A DNA stretch of 64,000 bases from Providencia sp. R33. Lineage in GTDB: Bacteria > Pseudomonadota > Gammaproteobacteria > Enterobacterales > Enterobacteriaceae. Below are positions 41,867-51,575 of this stretch, in pieces. A program made the position numbers and the translations under genes. Where the stretch lies: contig NZ_CP072453.1 of NCBI RefSeq assembly GCF_019343475.1, forward strand, positions 1,364,001-1,428,000, written 5' to 3'. Numbering within the stretch: position 1 is the stretch's first letter; every line of letters starts with the position of its first letter. Under the pieces are notes generated by a model. That model was not told where the DNA came from. It made no database searches and worked only from the letters and a program-made list of their open reading frames with translations.

Positions 41867-43042
41867 CTAAAGATTAAATACTCGGGCTAGTTTACCATTA
41901 CCTTTAATAGTAACACTTTCCTCATACGCAGGCAGAAAAACAGACTCACCAGAATCAATGCTAATTTCTTTGTCACCTGAGTTTAAAACTAACTCACCTT
42001 CAATACAGAATAAAATTGAGGCTGTATCGTTAGTTAGGGTAATCCCCGAGTGGTTAATAGAATATATATTAAATGAAAAATCTTCTACTGGAATATGATA
42101 TTTCCAGATATTTCCAGATTTTTCGGGCACATTTAACAAATTATGAGCAGCTGTAGGCTTAAAATCGATATTGGCAATTAATTCAGGGATATCGATATGT
42201 TTATTTGTGAGGCCTGCGCGTAACACATTATCCGAATTAGCCATTACCTCTAAACCGACACCTTCTAAATAGGCATGTGGTGTTCTTGCGTACAAAAACA
42301 TGGCTTCGCCGGGTTGTAGTTCAATGATATTTAAAAGAAGTGGGGTGAATAGGCCATTATCTTCTGGGTAGAGGCTGACCATTTGTTTAATTGAATCCCA
42401 AGGCTCGCCTTGGCGGCTATTTAACGCTGCTTTTAATACACCTAACGCTAACTCTTTTTGTTCCCCTGCCAGATTAAGAATTTGTGCAAATAATCGCGCA
42501 AGTTTTTCTTCAGTTGGTGACTGTACAAATAACTGAATATCGGGATGAGCGGCAGAAACAAAATCAAGTAAAGTCGCAATTTCATCCAAAGGACGAAACG
42601 CATTCATGGCTTTAAACGGTGTTAATGCATAGATTAGTTCAGGTTTATGGTTATCGTCTTTGTAGTTACGAATCGGTGAATCGAGAGGTATGCCCGCAGC
42701 ATTCTCTTTGGCAAAGCCAACTTCAGCATATTTTTTATTGGGATGAACTTGAACGGACAGTGGTTGAGCCGCACAAAGTACTTTGAAAAGATAAGGCAAG
42801 CGGTGGTATGTCTGCGCAACCTTTTTTCCTAAATACAGTTCAGGATTACTATCAATCAATGTATTTAGCGGTGTAATTTGACTATTTTGGCTATCGATAA
42901 CGTCGGAGCTAGCTTTAGGGTGGGCTCCCATCCAAAGCTCAGCCATTGGCAAATTATCTGGATTTGTTATTCCATACAGCTGTGTTAGGGCTGTTTTACT
43001 ACCCCAAGCATAATTTTGGACTTTGTTTATCATTTTTAGCAT
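41867..43042 (-). CDS. manA: Mannose-6-phosphate isomerase, class I
   Basis: ManA interconverts fructose-6-P and mannose-6-P, feeding GDP-mannose synthesis and mannose catabolism. The type I cupin active site is visible in VQNYAWGSKTAL, AELWMGAHPKASS, LFKVLCAAQPLSVQVHPNK and LQPGEAMFLYARTPHAYLEG, holding the zinc-ligand His, Glu and Gln. The length of 391 aa equals E. coli ManA. It is divergent from fumC with 179 bp to the fumC start. Confidence 0.96.
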   Translation of the reverse strand: MLKMINKVQNYAWGSKTALTQLYGITNPDNLPMAELWMGAHPKASSDVIDSQNSQITPLNTLIDSNPELYLGKKVAQTYHRLPYLFKVLCAAQPLSVQVHPNKKYAEVGFAKENAAGIPLDSPIRNYKDDNHKPELIYALTPFKAMNAFRPLDEIATLLDFVSAAHPDIQLFVQSPTEEKLARLFAQILNLAGEQKELALGVLKAALNSRQGEPWDSIKQMVSLYPEDNGLFTPLLLNIIELQPGEAMFLYARTPHAYLEGVGLEVMANSDNVLRAGLTNKHIDIPELIANIDFKPTAAHNLLNVPEKSGNIWKYHIPVEDFSFNIYSINHSGITLTNDTASILFCIEGELVLNSGDKEISIDSGESVFLPAYEESVTIKGNGKLARVFNL

Positions 43043-43221
43043 AGAAAAATTCTCTTTTTTGTAAAAATCAACTCATTTCCTTAACATCAGGACACAATAA
43101 GCTCGACTAAGTCTCATAAATGAAATTCAATTTGTGGCATTATACTGCTCGGTTATTTGCTTACCTGCAAGCAGATGATTCTAAAATCAATTATTCTGTG
43201 TATGTACCTAAGGAGATAGTA

Positions 43222-44619
43222 ATGGCAGCCACTCGCATTGAAAAAGACTCAATGGGGCCTATCGAAGTACCTGCTGACCAATTGTGGGGCGCGCAAACGC
43301 AGCGTTCTTTAGAACATTTCCGTATATCTGTAGAAAAAATGCCTGTTGCACTTATCCACGCGCTTGCGATTACTAAAAAAGCGGCAGCAAGTGTGAATAT
43401 GGATTTAGGGTTACTCGTAAAAGAACGTGGCGATGCAATTCTTGCAGCCGCTGACGAAGTCTTAGCGGGTAAACACCCAACAGAATTTCCGTTAGCGATT
43501 TGGCAAACGGGTTCTGGTACACAAAGTAACATGAACATGAATGAAGTGTTAGCAAATCGTGGAAGTGAAATTTTAGGTGGTCAAAGAGGTAATGACCGTC
43601 TGATCCACCCAAACGATGACGTTAACAAAAGTCAAAGTTCAAATGATGTCTTCCCAACTGCGATGCACGTAGCTGCTGTTGTAGCAATTCGTGAACATCT
43701 GCTCCCAGAACTGAAAATTTTGCATAAAACTTTAGATGCAAAAGCAAAAGAATTCAAAGACATTGTTAAAATTGGTCGTACCCACCTACAAGATGCAACA
43801 CCGCTGACTTTAGGCCAAGAAATTTCTGGCTGGGCGGCGATGTTAGCCCATAGCGAGAAGCACATTGAGAACGCTGTTCCTCATGTTTGTGAATTAGCAT
43901 TAGGTGGTACCGCAGTAGGTACGGGGCTGAATACTCACCCTGAGTATGCCGTTCGTGTTGCGAAAAAAATCGCAGAATTAACAGGGCAGCCATTCATCAC
44001 AGCTCCGAATAAATTCGAAGCACTAGCAACGTGCGATAGCTTAGTCCATGCTCATGGCGCATTAAAAGGCTTAGCTGCATCATTAATGAAAATCGCTAAT
44101 GATGTTAGATGGTTAGCATCGGGCCCTCGTTGTGGTATTGGTGAAATTTCAATTCCAGAAAACGAACCAGGTAGTTCAATCATGCCAGGTAAAGTTAACC
44201 CAACACAATGTGAAGCATTAACCATGCTGTGTGCACAAGTTATGGGTAACGATGTAGCTGTAAACATCGGTGGTGCTTCGGGTAACTTTGAATTAAACGT
44301 TTTTCGTCCAATGTTAATTGATAACTTCCTGCAATCGGTTCGTTTATTAGCAGATGGTATGCGCAGCTTTAACGAACACTGTGCGGTAGGTATCGAGCCA
44401 AACCGTGAGCGTATTGAAAAATTACTGCATGAATCATTAATGCTAGTGACCGCATTAAATACGCACATTGGTTATGATAAAGCTGCTGAAATTGCGAAAA
44501 AAGCGCATAAAGAAGGCCTAACACTTAAAGAGTCTGCATTAAAGCTGAACTATTTAACGGAAGAACAGTTTAATGACTGGGTTCGTCCAGAGGACATGGT
44601 TGGCAGTATGAAATCTTAA
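43222..44619 (+). CDS. fumC: Fumarase class II
   Basis: FumC hydrates fumarate to malate in the TCA cycle and is the iron-free, oxygen-stable isozyme. It has the superfamily signature [17 protein letters not shown] with the catalytic Ser loop, [14 protein letters not shown], and the active-site His region [12 protein letters not shown]. The ATG at 43222 follows AAGGAGA and gives 465 aa (E. coli 467); the in-frame ATG at 43120 would add 34 unsupported residues. No fumA lies between manA and fumC here, unlike E. coli. Confidence 0.97.
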   Translation: MAATRIEKDSMGPIEVPADQLWGAQTQRSLEHFRISVEKMPVALIHALAITKKAAASVNMDLGLLVKERGDAILAAADEVLAGKHPTEFPLAIWQTGSGTQSNMNMNEVLANRGSEILGGQRGNDRLIHPNDDVNKSQSSNDVFPTAMHVAAVVAIREHLLPELKILHKTLDAKAKEFKDIVKIGRTHLQDATPLTLGQEISGWAAMLAHSEKHIENAVPHVCELALGGTAVGTGLNTHPEYAVRVAKKIAELTGQPFITAPNKFEALATCDSLVHAHGALKGLAASLMKIANDVRWLASGPRCGIGEISIPENEPGSSIMPGKVNPTQCEALTMLCAQVMGNDVAVNIGGASGNFELNVFRPMLIDNFLQSVRLLADGMRSFNEHCAVGIEPNRERIEKLLHESLMLVTALNTHIGYDKAAEIAKKAHKEGLTLKESALKLNYLTEEQFNDWVRPEDMVGSMKS

Positions 44620-44644
44620 TTTAAACGTTAAGATTAAATTTATG

Positions 44645-44677
44645 ACACCCGTTGGCGTAAGTTAGCGGGTGTTTTTT
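44645..44677 (+). terminator. Terminator of fumC
   Basis: The 7-bp stem ACACCCG/CGGGTGT is followed by six T residues. It overlaps the end of the convergent tus gene and works only for fumC. Confidence 0.85.
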
Positions 44678-45584
44678 ATCGCTCAATATAAAGATTTAGT
44701 CTAGGGAGCAATAACTCAACAGGTTTTGCTCGGGGGCGATTACGCAAAGCGATATTATCTGCATGGTAGTCAGGCAACTCTCCAATTTTAATTTCCGCCA
44801 ATGTTTTTTCTACAGCAAAGACCAATAATGGTGTTGCACAGGCAAATTGAGTCTGTTTTTGTTGTGCCTTATCCCAAACACGAGCAATTGGTTGAACTTT
44901 TACAGGACGCTGTGTTTTTAAAACGGCATCATGTGGAAGGGACGCAATCAATTGTATTTCTGTTTTTAACTGCAATTGCCAATGCTCTCGCGTTAGATGA
45001 GCAGGGCAACGGCCACTTTCTAAACTGTATTGTAATTTATCGAGCAATGCCTCTTTGGTGATTTTATTGATCACCTTTTTATTCGCCCAGCCAAAGCCCA
45101 AAGTGTCTATATCAACTAAATCAGTAAGCGTGCGATAAGTATTAAGCGTGAGTAGGCCATGCAAACTTTCGCGAATAAAATCAAAGCGCTGAGTTTCTTC
45201 AACTTGGGTTACAATATTTTTAACTGTACTTTTTAATTGATTAATTTCGGTAATTAACTGATGAAACTGTTGGTAGCCTTGACTATTTGTTTGGATGCAC
45301 ACAACGCCAGGTAAGCGAATTGCTGTTTTATTGCTTAACTCATCTGACTTGTGGTGAATAAATAACAAATTGAGTAGGGTGATTGTTTCTTCAATGGCTT
45401 TTGTGCCAGAAACTTTATCAACAATAATTTCGCTTATTTCATTATTTTCATCACCTTTGGCCGTATCCGGTAAGGTAAACACATGAGCAATATAGTGTTT
45501 TTGTTCGGAGAGTAAGCGTGAAAGCTGCTTAATCTGTAATTCTAATAAGTTAAATGATTCGATTAATATCTGTTTTTTATTCAT
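44676..45584 (-). CDS. tus: DNA replication terminus site-binding protein Tus
   Basis: Tus binds Ter sites and blocks replication forks from one direction. The 302-aa sequence follows E. coli Tus along its length: AIRLPGVVCIQTN, TLNTYRTLTDL, LGFGWANKKVI, the DNA-contacting stretch KTQRPVKVQPIARVWDKAQQKQTQFACATPL, broken here by family variation, and the ending LLLPRLNLYIE. The neighbourhood fumC-tus is conserved. Its start codon region overlaps a Ter site, which in E. coli leads to autorepression. Confidence 0.95.
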   Translation of the reverse strand: MNKKQILIESFNLLELQIKQLSRLLSEQKHYIAHVFTLPDTAKGDENNEISEIIVDKVSGTKAIEETITLLNLLFIHHKSDELSNKTAIRLPGVVCIQTNSQGYQQFHQLITEINQLKSTVKNIVTQVEETQRFDFIRESLHGLLTLNTYRTLTDLVDIDTLGFGWANKKVINKITKEALLDKLQYSLESGRCPAHLTREHWQLQLKTEIQLIASLPHDAVLKTQRPVKVQPIARVWDKAQQKQTQFACATPLLVFAVEKTLAEIKIGELPDYHADNIALRNRPRAKPVELLLPRLNLYIER

Positions 45585-45585
45585 A

Positions 45586-45601
45586 TTAGTTACAACATCC
45601 T
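45586..45601 (-). promoter_or_regulatory. Replication terminator Ter site at the tus promoter
   Basis: The minus strand reads AGGATGTTGTAACTAA, a full match to the Ter consensus, ending two bases before the tus ATG. It corresponds to the E. coli TerB-tus arrangement: Tus bound here would hinder its own expression and arrest forks moving from high to low coordinates. Confidence 0.93.
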
Positions 45602-45662
45602 ATATGTTTAAATTAAAATAACATCAGCATCCAGATAAAACAAATGGAAATGGCTAAAAAGG

Positions 45663-45684
45663 AAGGGGAGGAACTATTCCCCTT
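45663..45684 (-). terminator. Probable terminator of the LPMO gene
   Basis: The stem AAGGGGA/TCCCCTT is followed on the minus strand by TCCTTTTT, 15 bp past the stop codon. Confidence 0.6.
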
Positions 45685-45699
45685 ATTCTAACATGACTT

Positions 45700-46278
45700 C
45701 TAACCAACAGGTGTGTAAATTATATTTAAATCAATCACTTGATAGAATGCATTTGGCGTATCTGCTATTGTCCAAACTGCTAAAACAATATGTTGCCCAT
45801 GATTTAAAGGGGGTAAGCTACAACTATGACTTTCCTGATCATTCACTGGGCCTATTTGGTCAACTTTACAAAAAGGTGTTGATTCAAACTGGCTACGCGT
45901 TAGGGGGGCATTTGGGTTCCAACCTCTCTTTGTAATAAAATACTCCCATTTTGTGGTTTTGTGTTTTGCTGTTATTTTCCATCTAAAATCAATCTGGACA
46001 TATTCTAATTTAGAACGTTTCCAACGATTTGCAGATTGTTCATCCAATTGGCCAAAACGGGCAATTCCAGCACTTGCTAGCTTACCATCAGCAGGCCCTC
46101 CCTGAGGAAAGCCTTTAGGGGCTTCAAGGGATTGGGGTTCATATTGAACAGGGCCACAATTAGTATTTTGGCCCTTTTGGCAATAATACGCTCGGCTTTC
46201 TGGAAATTCGACATATCCATGTGACCAAACTAGAAAGCTACAACAGAAAAGAATTGGGGCAAGTAACAACTGTTTCAT
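45700..46278 (-). CDS. Lytic polysaccharide monooxygenase (AA10, CBP21-like)
   Basis: A secreted copper enzyme that oxidatively cleaves chitin or related polysaccharides. A signal peptide (residues 1-19, ending VWS) is followed directly by His20, which would become the N-terminal copper-binding His. The second brace His is H106 in WKITAKHKTTKWEYFITKRG. The ending HIVLAVWTIADTPNAFYQVIDLNI closely parallels Serratia CBP21. Only the AA10 catalytic domain is present; no separate carbohydrate-binding module is attached. Chitin is the likeliest substrate by family. No chitinase gene is adjacent. Confidence 0.92.
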   Translation of the reverse strand: MKQLLLAPILFCCSFLVWSHGYVEFPESRAYYCQKGQNTNCGPVQYEPQSLEAPKGFPQGGPADGKLASAGIARFGQLDEQSANRWKRSKLEYVQIDFRWKITAKHKTTKWEYFITKRGWNPNAPLTRSQFESTPFCKVDQIGPVNDQESHSCSLPPLNHGQHIVLAVWTIADTPNAFYQVIDLNIIYTPVG

Positions 46279-46360
46279 TTGATTTCCTCGTTATTAAAAG
46301 AGTTCATATCATCCGGTAATAACGAGGGGGAGAAAATTTCAACCTTTATCAGTGTCTAAG

Positions 46361-47632
46361 CTAATGGTCATAACAGCCTGATTTCAATCGGTATGCAATG
46401 ATAACACCTACCAATAATATCCCTGCGATAAATAAAGCGACGCCGTTCCAACCATAATTAGCCCAAAATAGCCCACCGACCGTTCCCGCAATACTTGAGC
46501 CTGCATAATAACTGAACAAGTACAGTGATGATGCTTGGCCACGGGCCCGTTTAGCACGACGCCCAACCCAGCTACTTGCAACAGAGTGTGCAGCGAAAAA
46601 ACCAGTTGTTAATAAGGTCATCCCCAATAAAACAACCCACACATTCGAATGCAATGTCACTAAAATACCTAATAACATCATGCCAATAGCGGCAATCAAA
46701 ATATTACCCAAACCATATTTTTGGGTTAGGCTACCTGTTTTCGTTGCACTGTATGTCCCTGTTAAGTAAATAACAGATAAAAATCCAACGGTAGATTGCG
46801 AAAAATTATAAGGGGCTTCTAACAAACGGTAGCCAATATAGTTATACATTGTGACGAACCCGCCCATGAGCACGAACCCCTCAACGAATAACCAAGGTAA
46901 CCCTTTATCCCTAAAATGAAGGTGTAGATTTACCCATAAATTTTTCGGTTTTAACGAGCTGGCACGAAAATGCTGTGAAGGGGGTAATAAGCGCCAAAAA
47001 CCGATCGCTGCGATCAACGCTAAAGTACCTAAAATCACTACAGCCACACGCCATGAAAAATAATCAGCAACCACCCCAGTCATTAAGCGACCACTCATCC
47101 CACCAATTGAATTACCGCTGATATAAAGCCCCATGGAAAGAGCCACATAACTTGGGTGAATTTCTTCACTTAAATAGGTCATCGCAACGGCTGCAACACC
47201 ACTTAACGACAAGCCAACTAAGGCTCTAGCAATCAAAATGCCTTGCCAGCTTTGCATCACTGAACTTAATAATGTAAATAACGCCGCACAGGTTAAGGCG
47301 ATTACCATCACGTTTTTACGTCCAATCGCATCAGATATTGGTCCTGTGATTAATAAGCCTAAAGCCATTAAACCAGTACTTAATGATAGCGCCAGACTGG
47401 CTGTTGCGGGGGAGATATTAAAATCAGCGGATAACAACGGTAAAATGGGTTGGACAAAATAGAGCAATGCGAATGTTGCAAATCCAACGGTAAAAAAGGA
47501 AAGAGTCACACGCAAATATAATGCATCATCTCTTTGAATATAATGTTTTTTAGGGGAGGTATGTACGGTAGGCGCTGTTCTTTCCTTGTCATTCGCTTGC
47601 TCAGTAGCCAGGCTATTTGATGAGTGTTCCAT
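46361..47632 (-). CDS. ynfM: MFS transporter YnfM
   Basis: A 423-aa drug/arabinose-exporter-type MFS protein with twelve helices. It parallels E. coli YnfM in FALLYFVQPILPLLS, GPISDAIGRKNVM, SLSGVAAVAMTYLSEEIHPS and GFFAAHSVASSWVGRRAKRARGQASSLY, broken here for length. The N-terminal 40 residues are polar and cytoplasmic. It is divergent from its probable regulator ynfL, as in E. coli. The substrate is unknown. Confidence 0.92.
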   Translation of the reverse strand: MEHSSNSLATEQANDKERTAPTVHTSPKKHYIQRDDALYLRVTLSFFTVGFATFALLYFVQPILPLLSADFNISPATASLALSLSTGLMALGLLITGPISDAIGRKNVMVIALTCAALFTLLSSVMQSWQGILIARALVGLSLSGVAAVAMTYLSEEIHPSYVALSMGLYISGNSIGGMSGRLMTGVVADYFSWRVAVVILGTLALIAAIGFWRLLPPSQHFRASSLKPKNLWVNLHLHFRDKGLPWLFVEGFVLMGGFVTMYNYIGYRLLEAPYNFSQSTVGFLSVIYLTGTYSATKTGSLTQKYGLGNILIAAIGMMLLGILVTLHSNVWVVLLGMTLLTTGFFAAHSVASSWVGRRAKRARGQASSLYLFSYYAGSSIAGTVGGLFWANYGWNGVALFIAGILLVGVIIAYRLKSGCYDH

Positions 47633-47746
47633 GTGTATTCCTTTTCATACCAACTTGTTTGATTTCGATCAAAGCATAGAAATTTCTAAGTTTTTTGTCT
47701 AATATATTAATTATGTAAAATGATACTTTAAAGATATCAATTAGCG

Positions 47747-48652
47747 ATGAGTATAGAACTTAGACATTTACGTTATTTTATTGCGGTTGCGGAAGAACTA
47801 CACTTTGGCCGTGCCGCTGAACGATTGCATATTTCACAGCCCCCTTTAAGCCAACAAATACAAGCACTTGAAGAGCATATTCATGCGAAATTATTAGAGC
47901 GAAATAACCGAAATGTAGCTTTAACACCCGCAGGTACTATGTTTTTGAAAGAAGCCTATCAAATACTTTCTCAAGTGGATGCGGCATCAACTAAAGCCGC
48001 AAGAATGGAGAAAGGGGAATTAGGGGAGCTTTCTATTGGTTTTACCTCAACCACTCCGTTTATGCATAAAGTCACAATGAGCTTACGTCAATACCGTGAA
48101 ACTTATCCCGAAGTCTCGATTCACATGCACCAAATGAACACAAAACAGCAAATTGCCCCGTTGGTTACAGGGCGGATCGATATGGGGATTATGAGAAATA
48201 CAGTTTTACCGGAACAACTTGACTACCAACTGCTATTTAAAGAGTCATTTATGGTCGCTGTTTATGAAGGTCATCCATTGCTCGAATATGAGAAACAGGG
48301 CATTGATATTCAACAGCTTGCAAATTATCCGTTAATCTTTTTTGAACGAGAAGTGGGTACTGCGCTTTATGATGAAATTAACCGCTTATTGGCTTCCGCA
48401 GGTATCGTGCCAAAAATTTCCCAAGAAGCAGGTGAAGCGATGACAATACTTGGGCTCGTTTCCGCAGGGATGGGAATATCCATTATTACAGAATCATTTA
48501 CTCGTATGAAAGTTGATGGTGTAAGGTATGTAAAACTCACGAATATTGAGGCATCATCTGAAGTATGGTTGGTTTATAATACTCGTAGAACGTTGCCAGC
48601 AGTGGCCAAAAAACTTACCCACCTTTTGATTTCTAATATTGTGGGTAAATAA
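47747..48652 (+). CDS. ynfL: LysR-type regulator YnfL
   Basis: A 301-aa LysR regulator with an N-terminal winged HTH (IELRHLRYFIAVAEELHFG, RLHISQPPLSQQIQALEEH) and a substrate-binding domain starting LSIGFTSTTPF. It parallels E. coli YnfL and keeps its divergent position next to ynfM, so it probably regulates that transporter. The 114-bp gap between the two start codons would hold the shared operator. Confidence 0.92.
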   Translation: MSIELRHLRYFIAVAEELHFGRAAERLHISQPPLSQQIQALEEHIHAKLLERNNRNVALTPAGTMFLKEAYQILSQVDAASTKAARMEKGELGELSIGFTSTTPFMHKVTMSLRQYRETYPEVSIHMHQMNTKQQIAPLVTGRIDMGIMRNTVLPEQLDYQLLFKESFMVAVYEGHPLLEYEKQGIDIQQLANYPLIFFEREVGTALYDEINRLLASAGIVPKISQEAGEAMTILGLVSAGMGISIITESFTRMKVDGVRYVKLTNIEASSEVWLVYNTRRTLPAVAKKLTHLLISNIVGK

Positions 48653-48653
48653 C

Positions 48654-48669
48654 CGTGATAAGCATCACA
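48654..48669. promoter_or_regulatory. CRP-like site upstream of mlc
   Basis: CGTGA-TAAGCA-TCACA matches nine of ten CRP core bases with the correct spacing, 80-95 bp upstream of mlc. In E. coli the mlc promoter is also controlled by CRP. Confidence 0.5.
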
Positions 48670-48748
48670 ATTAATATGTATACAAAGTTATTGTCATACA
48701 TAATAAGGCATAATAACTAATTGCTTTATAAAGGATTTAACAATAATC

Positions 48749-49960
48749 ATGCTGAATCAAACGGGTCATATTGACCAAATCAAACAATTAAACACAGGTA
48801 TCGTGTATCGAATTATTGATCAGCATGGTCCAATTTCGCGTATTGCTTTATCTAAGCAAGCCTCATTAGCCCCTGCAAGTATTACAAAAATCACGCGCGA
48901 ACTCATGGATGCACACTTAATCAAAGAGTTAGAGTTCCCGGTGTTAGGTTTACGGGGGCGTCCTGCTATTGGGTTAGTGATTGAAAGTGAAGGGTGGCAG
49001 TTTCTTTCAATGGTTATTGAGCCGCGTAAAATTACAGTTTCATTGAAGGAAATCAACGGAACGACGTTAACTCAAAATGAATACCCATTCAATGTAAAGG
49101 GTAACGCGGCTTTTATTCAAGAATTACTAGAGCTAATCAGCCAGTTTTTTGCCGATCACCAACCTTTAATTGAACGACTTACCGCTATCAGTATTTTAGC
49201 GGAAGGGATTTTAGACCCATATCAAGGTACCATCCACCAACTGGCAGGTTTTGATATCAAAGCAGTCCCCATCTCTCAACACCTGACGAAGCAAACAGGA
49301 TTACCCGTTTACTTGCACCCAACAGTAGATGCATTAGCGCTGATGGATCATTTCGCGTTCTCCGCCAAGCGTCAGGTAAAAAACATTATTTACCTGCAAC
49401 TTCATGATGTTGTTAATGGCACAGTGCTTAACCAAGGTTCAACCTTAGATGCAAACACACATAAGCCGATTCTTTTTGGGCATAGCCAATCCAAGGAGTC
49501 TCATCAAGTTACTTGTTACTGTGGTGGTAAAGGTTGCTTAGAAAGGGAAGTTTCTATTTCTGCTATCGTACAAAAAGCCAATACTTTACTTGATAGCTAC
49601 TCGAATACTGTCTTACACCAAAGTGAAATATCAATTGATAAAATTTGCGCTGGCGCAATATTGGGCGATGGCCTTTGTGTTTATCTAATAGAAGATGTCG
49701 CAAAACAACTCGCAAAACCATTGGCACTTATGATGAATTTGCTTGGCACAGAATTAATCCTTATTAATTCACCTTTAAATACCGCATCAACGGTATTATT
49801 TGAACGATTAAATCATTACATACAACAATATGCATCTCCGCTATATAGTTCTAATTTATTGATAGAAAAATCTAATTTTTCAATAAAAGAGAGTGAATCT
49901 ACATTAATTCAGCGCGCTTTGTATGATGGTTCACTATTGCTACAATTGCTACAAGGATAA
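48749..49960 (+). CDS. mlc: ROK-family repressor Mlc
   Basis: Mlc represses PTS and glucose-uptake genes until sequestered by dephosphorylated EIICB-Glc. The N-terminal HTH contains IDQIKQLNTGIVYRIIDQHG, ISRIALSKQASLAPASITKI and the linker GRPAIGL. The ROK domain keeps the zinc site CYCGGKGCLE. The 403-aa length fits (E. coli 406). The ROK sugar-site region is clearly diverged from E. coli (for example ISILAEGILDPYQG), but the neighbourhood ynfL-mlc-bioD2 is the same. Confidence 0.88.
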   Translation: MLNQTGHIDQIKQLNTGIVYRIIDQHGPISRIALSKQASLAPASITKITRELMDAHLIKELEFPVLGLRGRPAIGLVIESEGWQFLSMVIEPRKITVSLKEINGTTLTQNEYPFNVKGNAAFIQELLELISQFFADHQPLIERLTAISILAEGILDPYQGTIHQLAGFDIKAVPISQHLTKQTGLPVYLHPTVDALALMDHFAFSAKRQVKNIIYLQLHDVVNGTVLNQGSTLDANTHKPILFGHSQSKESHQVTCYCGGKGCLEREVSISAIVQKANTLLDSYSNTVLHQSEISIDKICAGAILGDGLCVYLIEDVAKQLAKPLALMMNLLGTELILINSPLNTASTVLFERLNHYIQQYASPLYSSNLLIEKSNFSIKESESTLIQRALYDGSLLLQLLQG

Positions 49961-50102
49961 AACAATTCCATAAACTTTTGACTATCCACCACAAAATTGA
50001 GCTAACGCAAACTTATCACTTTCCCATTCCCATAAACTGAATCCATATCATTTTTGCAGCTTATTGCTGTGCGAGTCTGTCACTTCAGGATAGAAAAAGA
50101 CC

Positions 50103-50777
50103 ATGATCAATCTATTTATTACCGGGACAGATACAGATGTCGGGAAGACAGTATCGACGCTTGCAATCTTGCAAGCACTCAATGGGCAAGGAATTAAGGC
50201 GGTAGGTTATAAACCTATTGCAGATCAATGTATTGATACCCCTGAAGGAGTCAGGAATAAAGATGCATTACTGATCCATAGCGTATCTAAAGACCTCGTT
50301 TCTTATGATGAAGTAAATCCTATTCGTATTACGGATAACTACAGTCATGAAAACAGCATTGATTTTAGTAAGATAAAACAAGGTTTAGAACATTTAAATG
50401 ACCAATGCGACATGGTAGTCATCGAGGGAAATGGCGGTTGGCGTTATTTACTGGATGATAATACCTTTTACGCAGATTGGCTGAAAGGGCAATCCGTTGG
50501 TGTCATTTTGGTCGTGGGAATTCAACACGGTTGTGTTAATCATGCGCTTTTAACGGCTGATGCGATTAGGGCGGATGGTTTACCATTGATCGGTTGGATG
50601 GCTAATCGAATTAATCCTGGGCTTGCGCATTATGCACAAATTATTGACCGCTTACAGCACCACATCAAGGCTCCATTGATTGGCGAAATTCCGTATTTAT
50701 TGCGACCGGAAGAGCGTGATTTAGGGCATTACTTGCATATCGAAAAATTACAGGAATTTATTACTGTACCTGCATAA
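50103..50777 (+). CDS. bioD2: Dethiobiotin synthetase-like protein BioD2
   Basis: An ATP-dependent carboxylase family member of 224 aa with the P-loop FITGTDTDVGKTVST and the Lys/Asp region YKPIADQC. The acidic loop VIEGNGGW replaces the usual EGAGG. E. coli has the same second BioD paralogue (ynfK) beside mlc. Whether it makes dethiobiotin in vivo is unclear; the main bioD would be in the bio operon elsewhere. Confidence 0.88.
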   Translation: MINLFITGTDTDVGKTVSTLAILQALNGQGIKAVGYKPIADQCIDTPEGVRNKDALLIHSVSKDLVSYDEVNPIRITDNYSHENSIDFSKIKQGLEHLNDQCDMVVIEGNGGWRYLLDDNTFYADWLKGQSVGVILVVGIQHGCVNHALLTADAIRADGLPLIGWMANRINPGLAHYAQIIDRLQHHIKAPLIGEIPYLLRPEERDLGHYLHIEKLQEFITVPA

Positions 50778-50798
50778 TCGATTGGAAAATAAGAAGTG

Positions 50799-50827
50799 AA
50801 AGGGCGACTGAGTCGCCCTTTATTTTG
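50799..50827. terminator. Bidirectional terminator between bioD2 and ynfD
   Basis: The stem AAAGGGCGA/TCGCCCTTT with loop CTGAG is followed by TATTTT. It separates convergent genes. Confidence 0.85.
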
Positions 50828-50841
50828 TTACTTATTAAACT

Positions 50842-51075
50842 CTAGTGACGAGTATAAATAATTTTGTATGAATCATTTTGGCAGTGACCGACAACTTGCC
50901 CTTTGGCAGGGTCAACTTCATCATTAGGAACAGCAACTAAACTAAAATTATCGGCAGGCACGCCATTATTGATAATTTTCTGTTTAATTTCCTCTATCAC
51001 GCTTTCACATGACGCTTGAGCAAAGGCTGGTACTAACATCGCTAAGAATAATGGAATTAATAATTTCTTTTGCAT
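50842..51075 (-). CDS. ynfD: Small secreted DUF1161 protein (YnfD-like)
   Basis: A 77-aa protein with a signal peptide ending at AQA and a mature part holding two cysteines (SCESVIEEI and VGHCQNDSYKIIYTR). These are the hallmark of DUF1161 (E. coli YnfD), with a probable disulfide in the periplasm. The ATG at 51075 is chosen because AAGGAG lies at ideal spacing; the upstream in-frame ATG at 51111 is unsupported. The function is unknown. Confidence 0.88.
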   Translation of the reverse strand: MQKKLLIPLFLAMLVPAFAQASCESVIEEIKQKIINNGVPADNFSLVAVPNDEVDPAKGQVVGHCQNDSYKIIYTRH

Positions 51076-51119
51076 CGTTTCTCCTTGAGTAAATGATTCC
51101 ATAAAGTACAAATCAAAAC

Positions 51120-51494
51120 TTATGGGTTAATTGGGCGGCCAGTACCCACATCTAAACAACGCTTTGTACTCGGTTCCCAATAAGCATTAAGATTTAAGCT
51201 TTTTTCACATTTGTCTTTTGCATCAAATGCGGCATCAATCTTATCGAACTCTCTTTCTGTACGTGTATTGACCTTATTACGCAGCATACGGGTGTTATCC
51301 CATTGTTCTTTCTCTTGTCGGGCTTGCTCTTTATTTAAAGAGTCGTCACCTTTACCAACAGAAACACAAGTGCTGCCTGCGGTACATGAGGTTGTGGTAT
51401 TCCCTTGAGCCGCAGGTGCAGCGGTTGCCCAAAGTAATGGCAGACAAACACAAACTGCTGCAACGCCTTTCTTCAAAATATTCTGTGTGCTCAT
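51120..51494 (-). CDS. ynfB: YnfB family protein (DUF1283)
   Basis: A 124-aa exported protein. A signal peptide ends near APAAQG, and the mature part has the YnfB pattern [36 protein letters not shown], broken by small changes, and [12 protein letters not shown]. Two cysteines remain for a disulfide. It is 44 bp upstream of the YnfD-like gene on the same strand, so the two may be cotranscribed. The function is unknown. Confidence 0.9.
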   Translation of the reverse strand: MSTQNILKKGVAAVCVCLPLLWATAAPAAQGNTTTSCTAGSTCVSVGKGDDSLNKEQARQEKEQWDNTRMLRNKVNTRTEREFDKIDAAFDAKDKCEKSLNLNAYWEPSTKRCLDVGTGRPINP

Positions 51495-51575
51495 GTAAAT
51501 TCCTTACTAAACAGGGTCTATAGACTGAGTATAGCCAAAAATAAACTGTTTCGTCTGTAGAGAATAGTACGAAAA

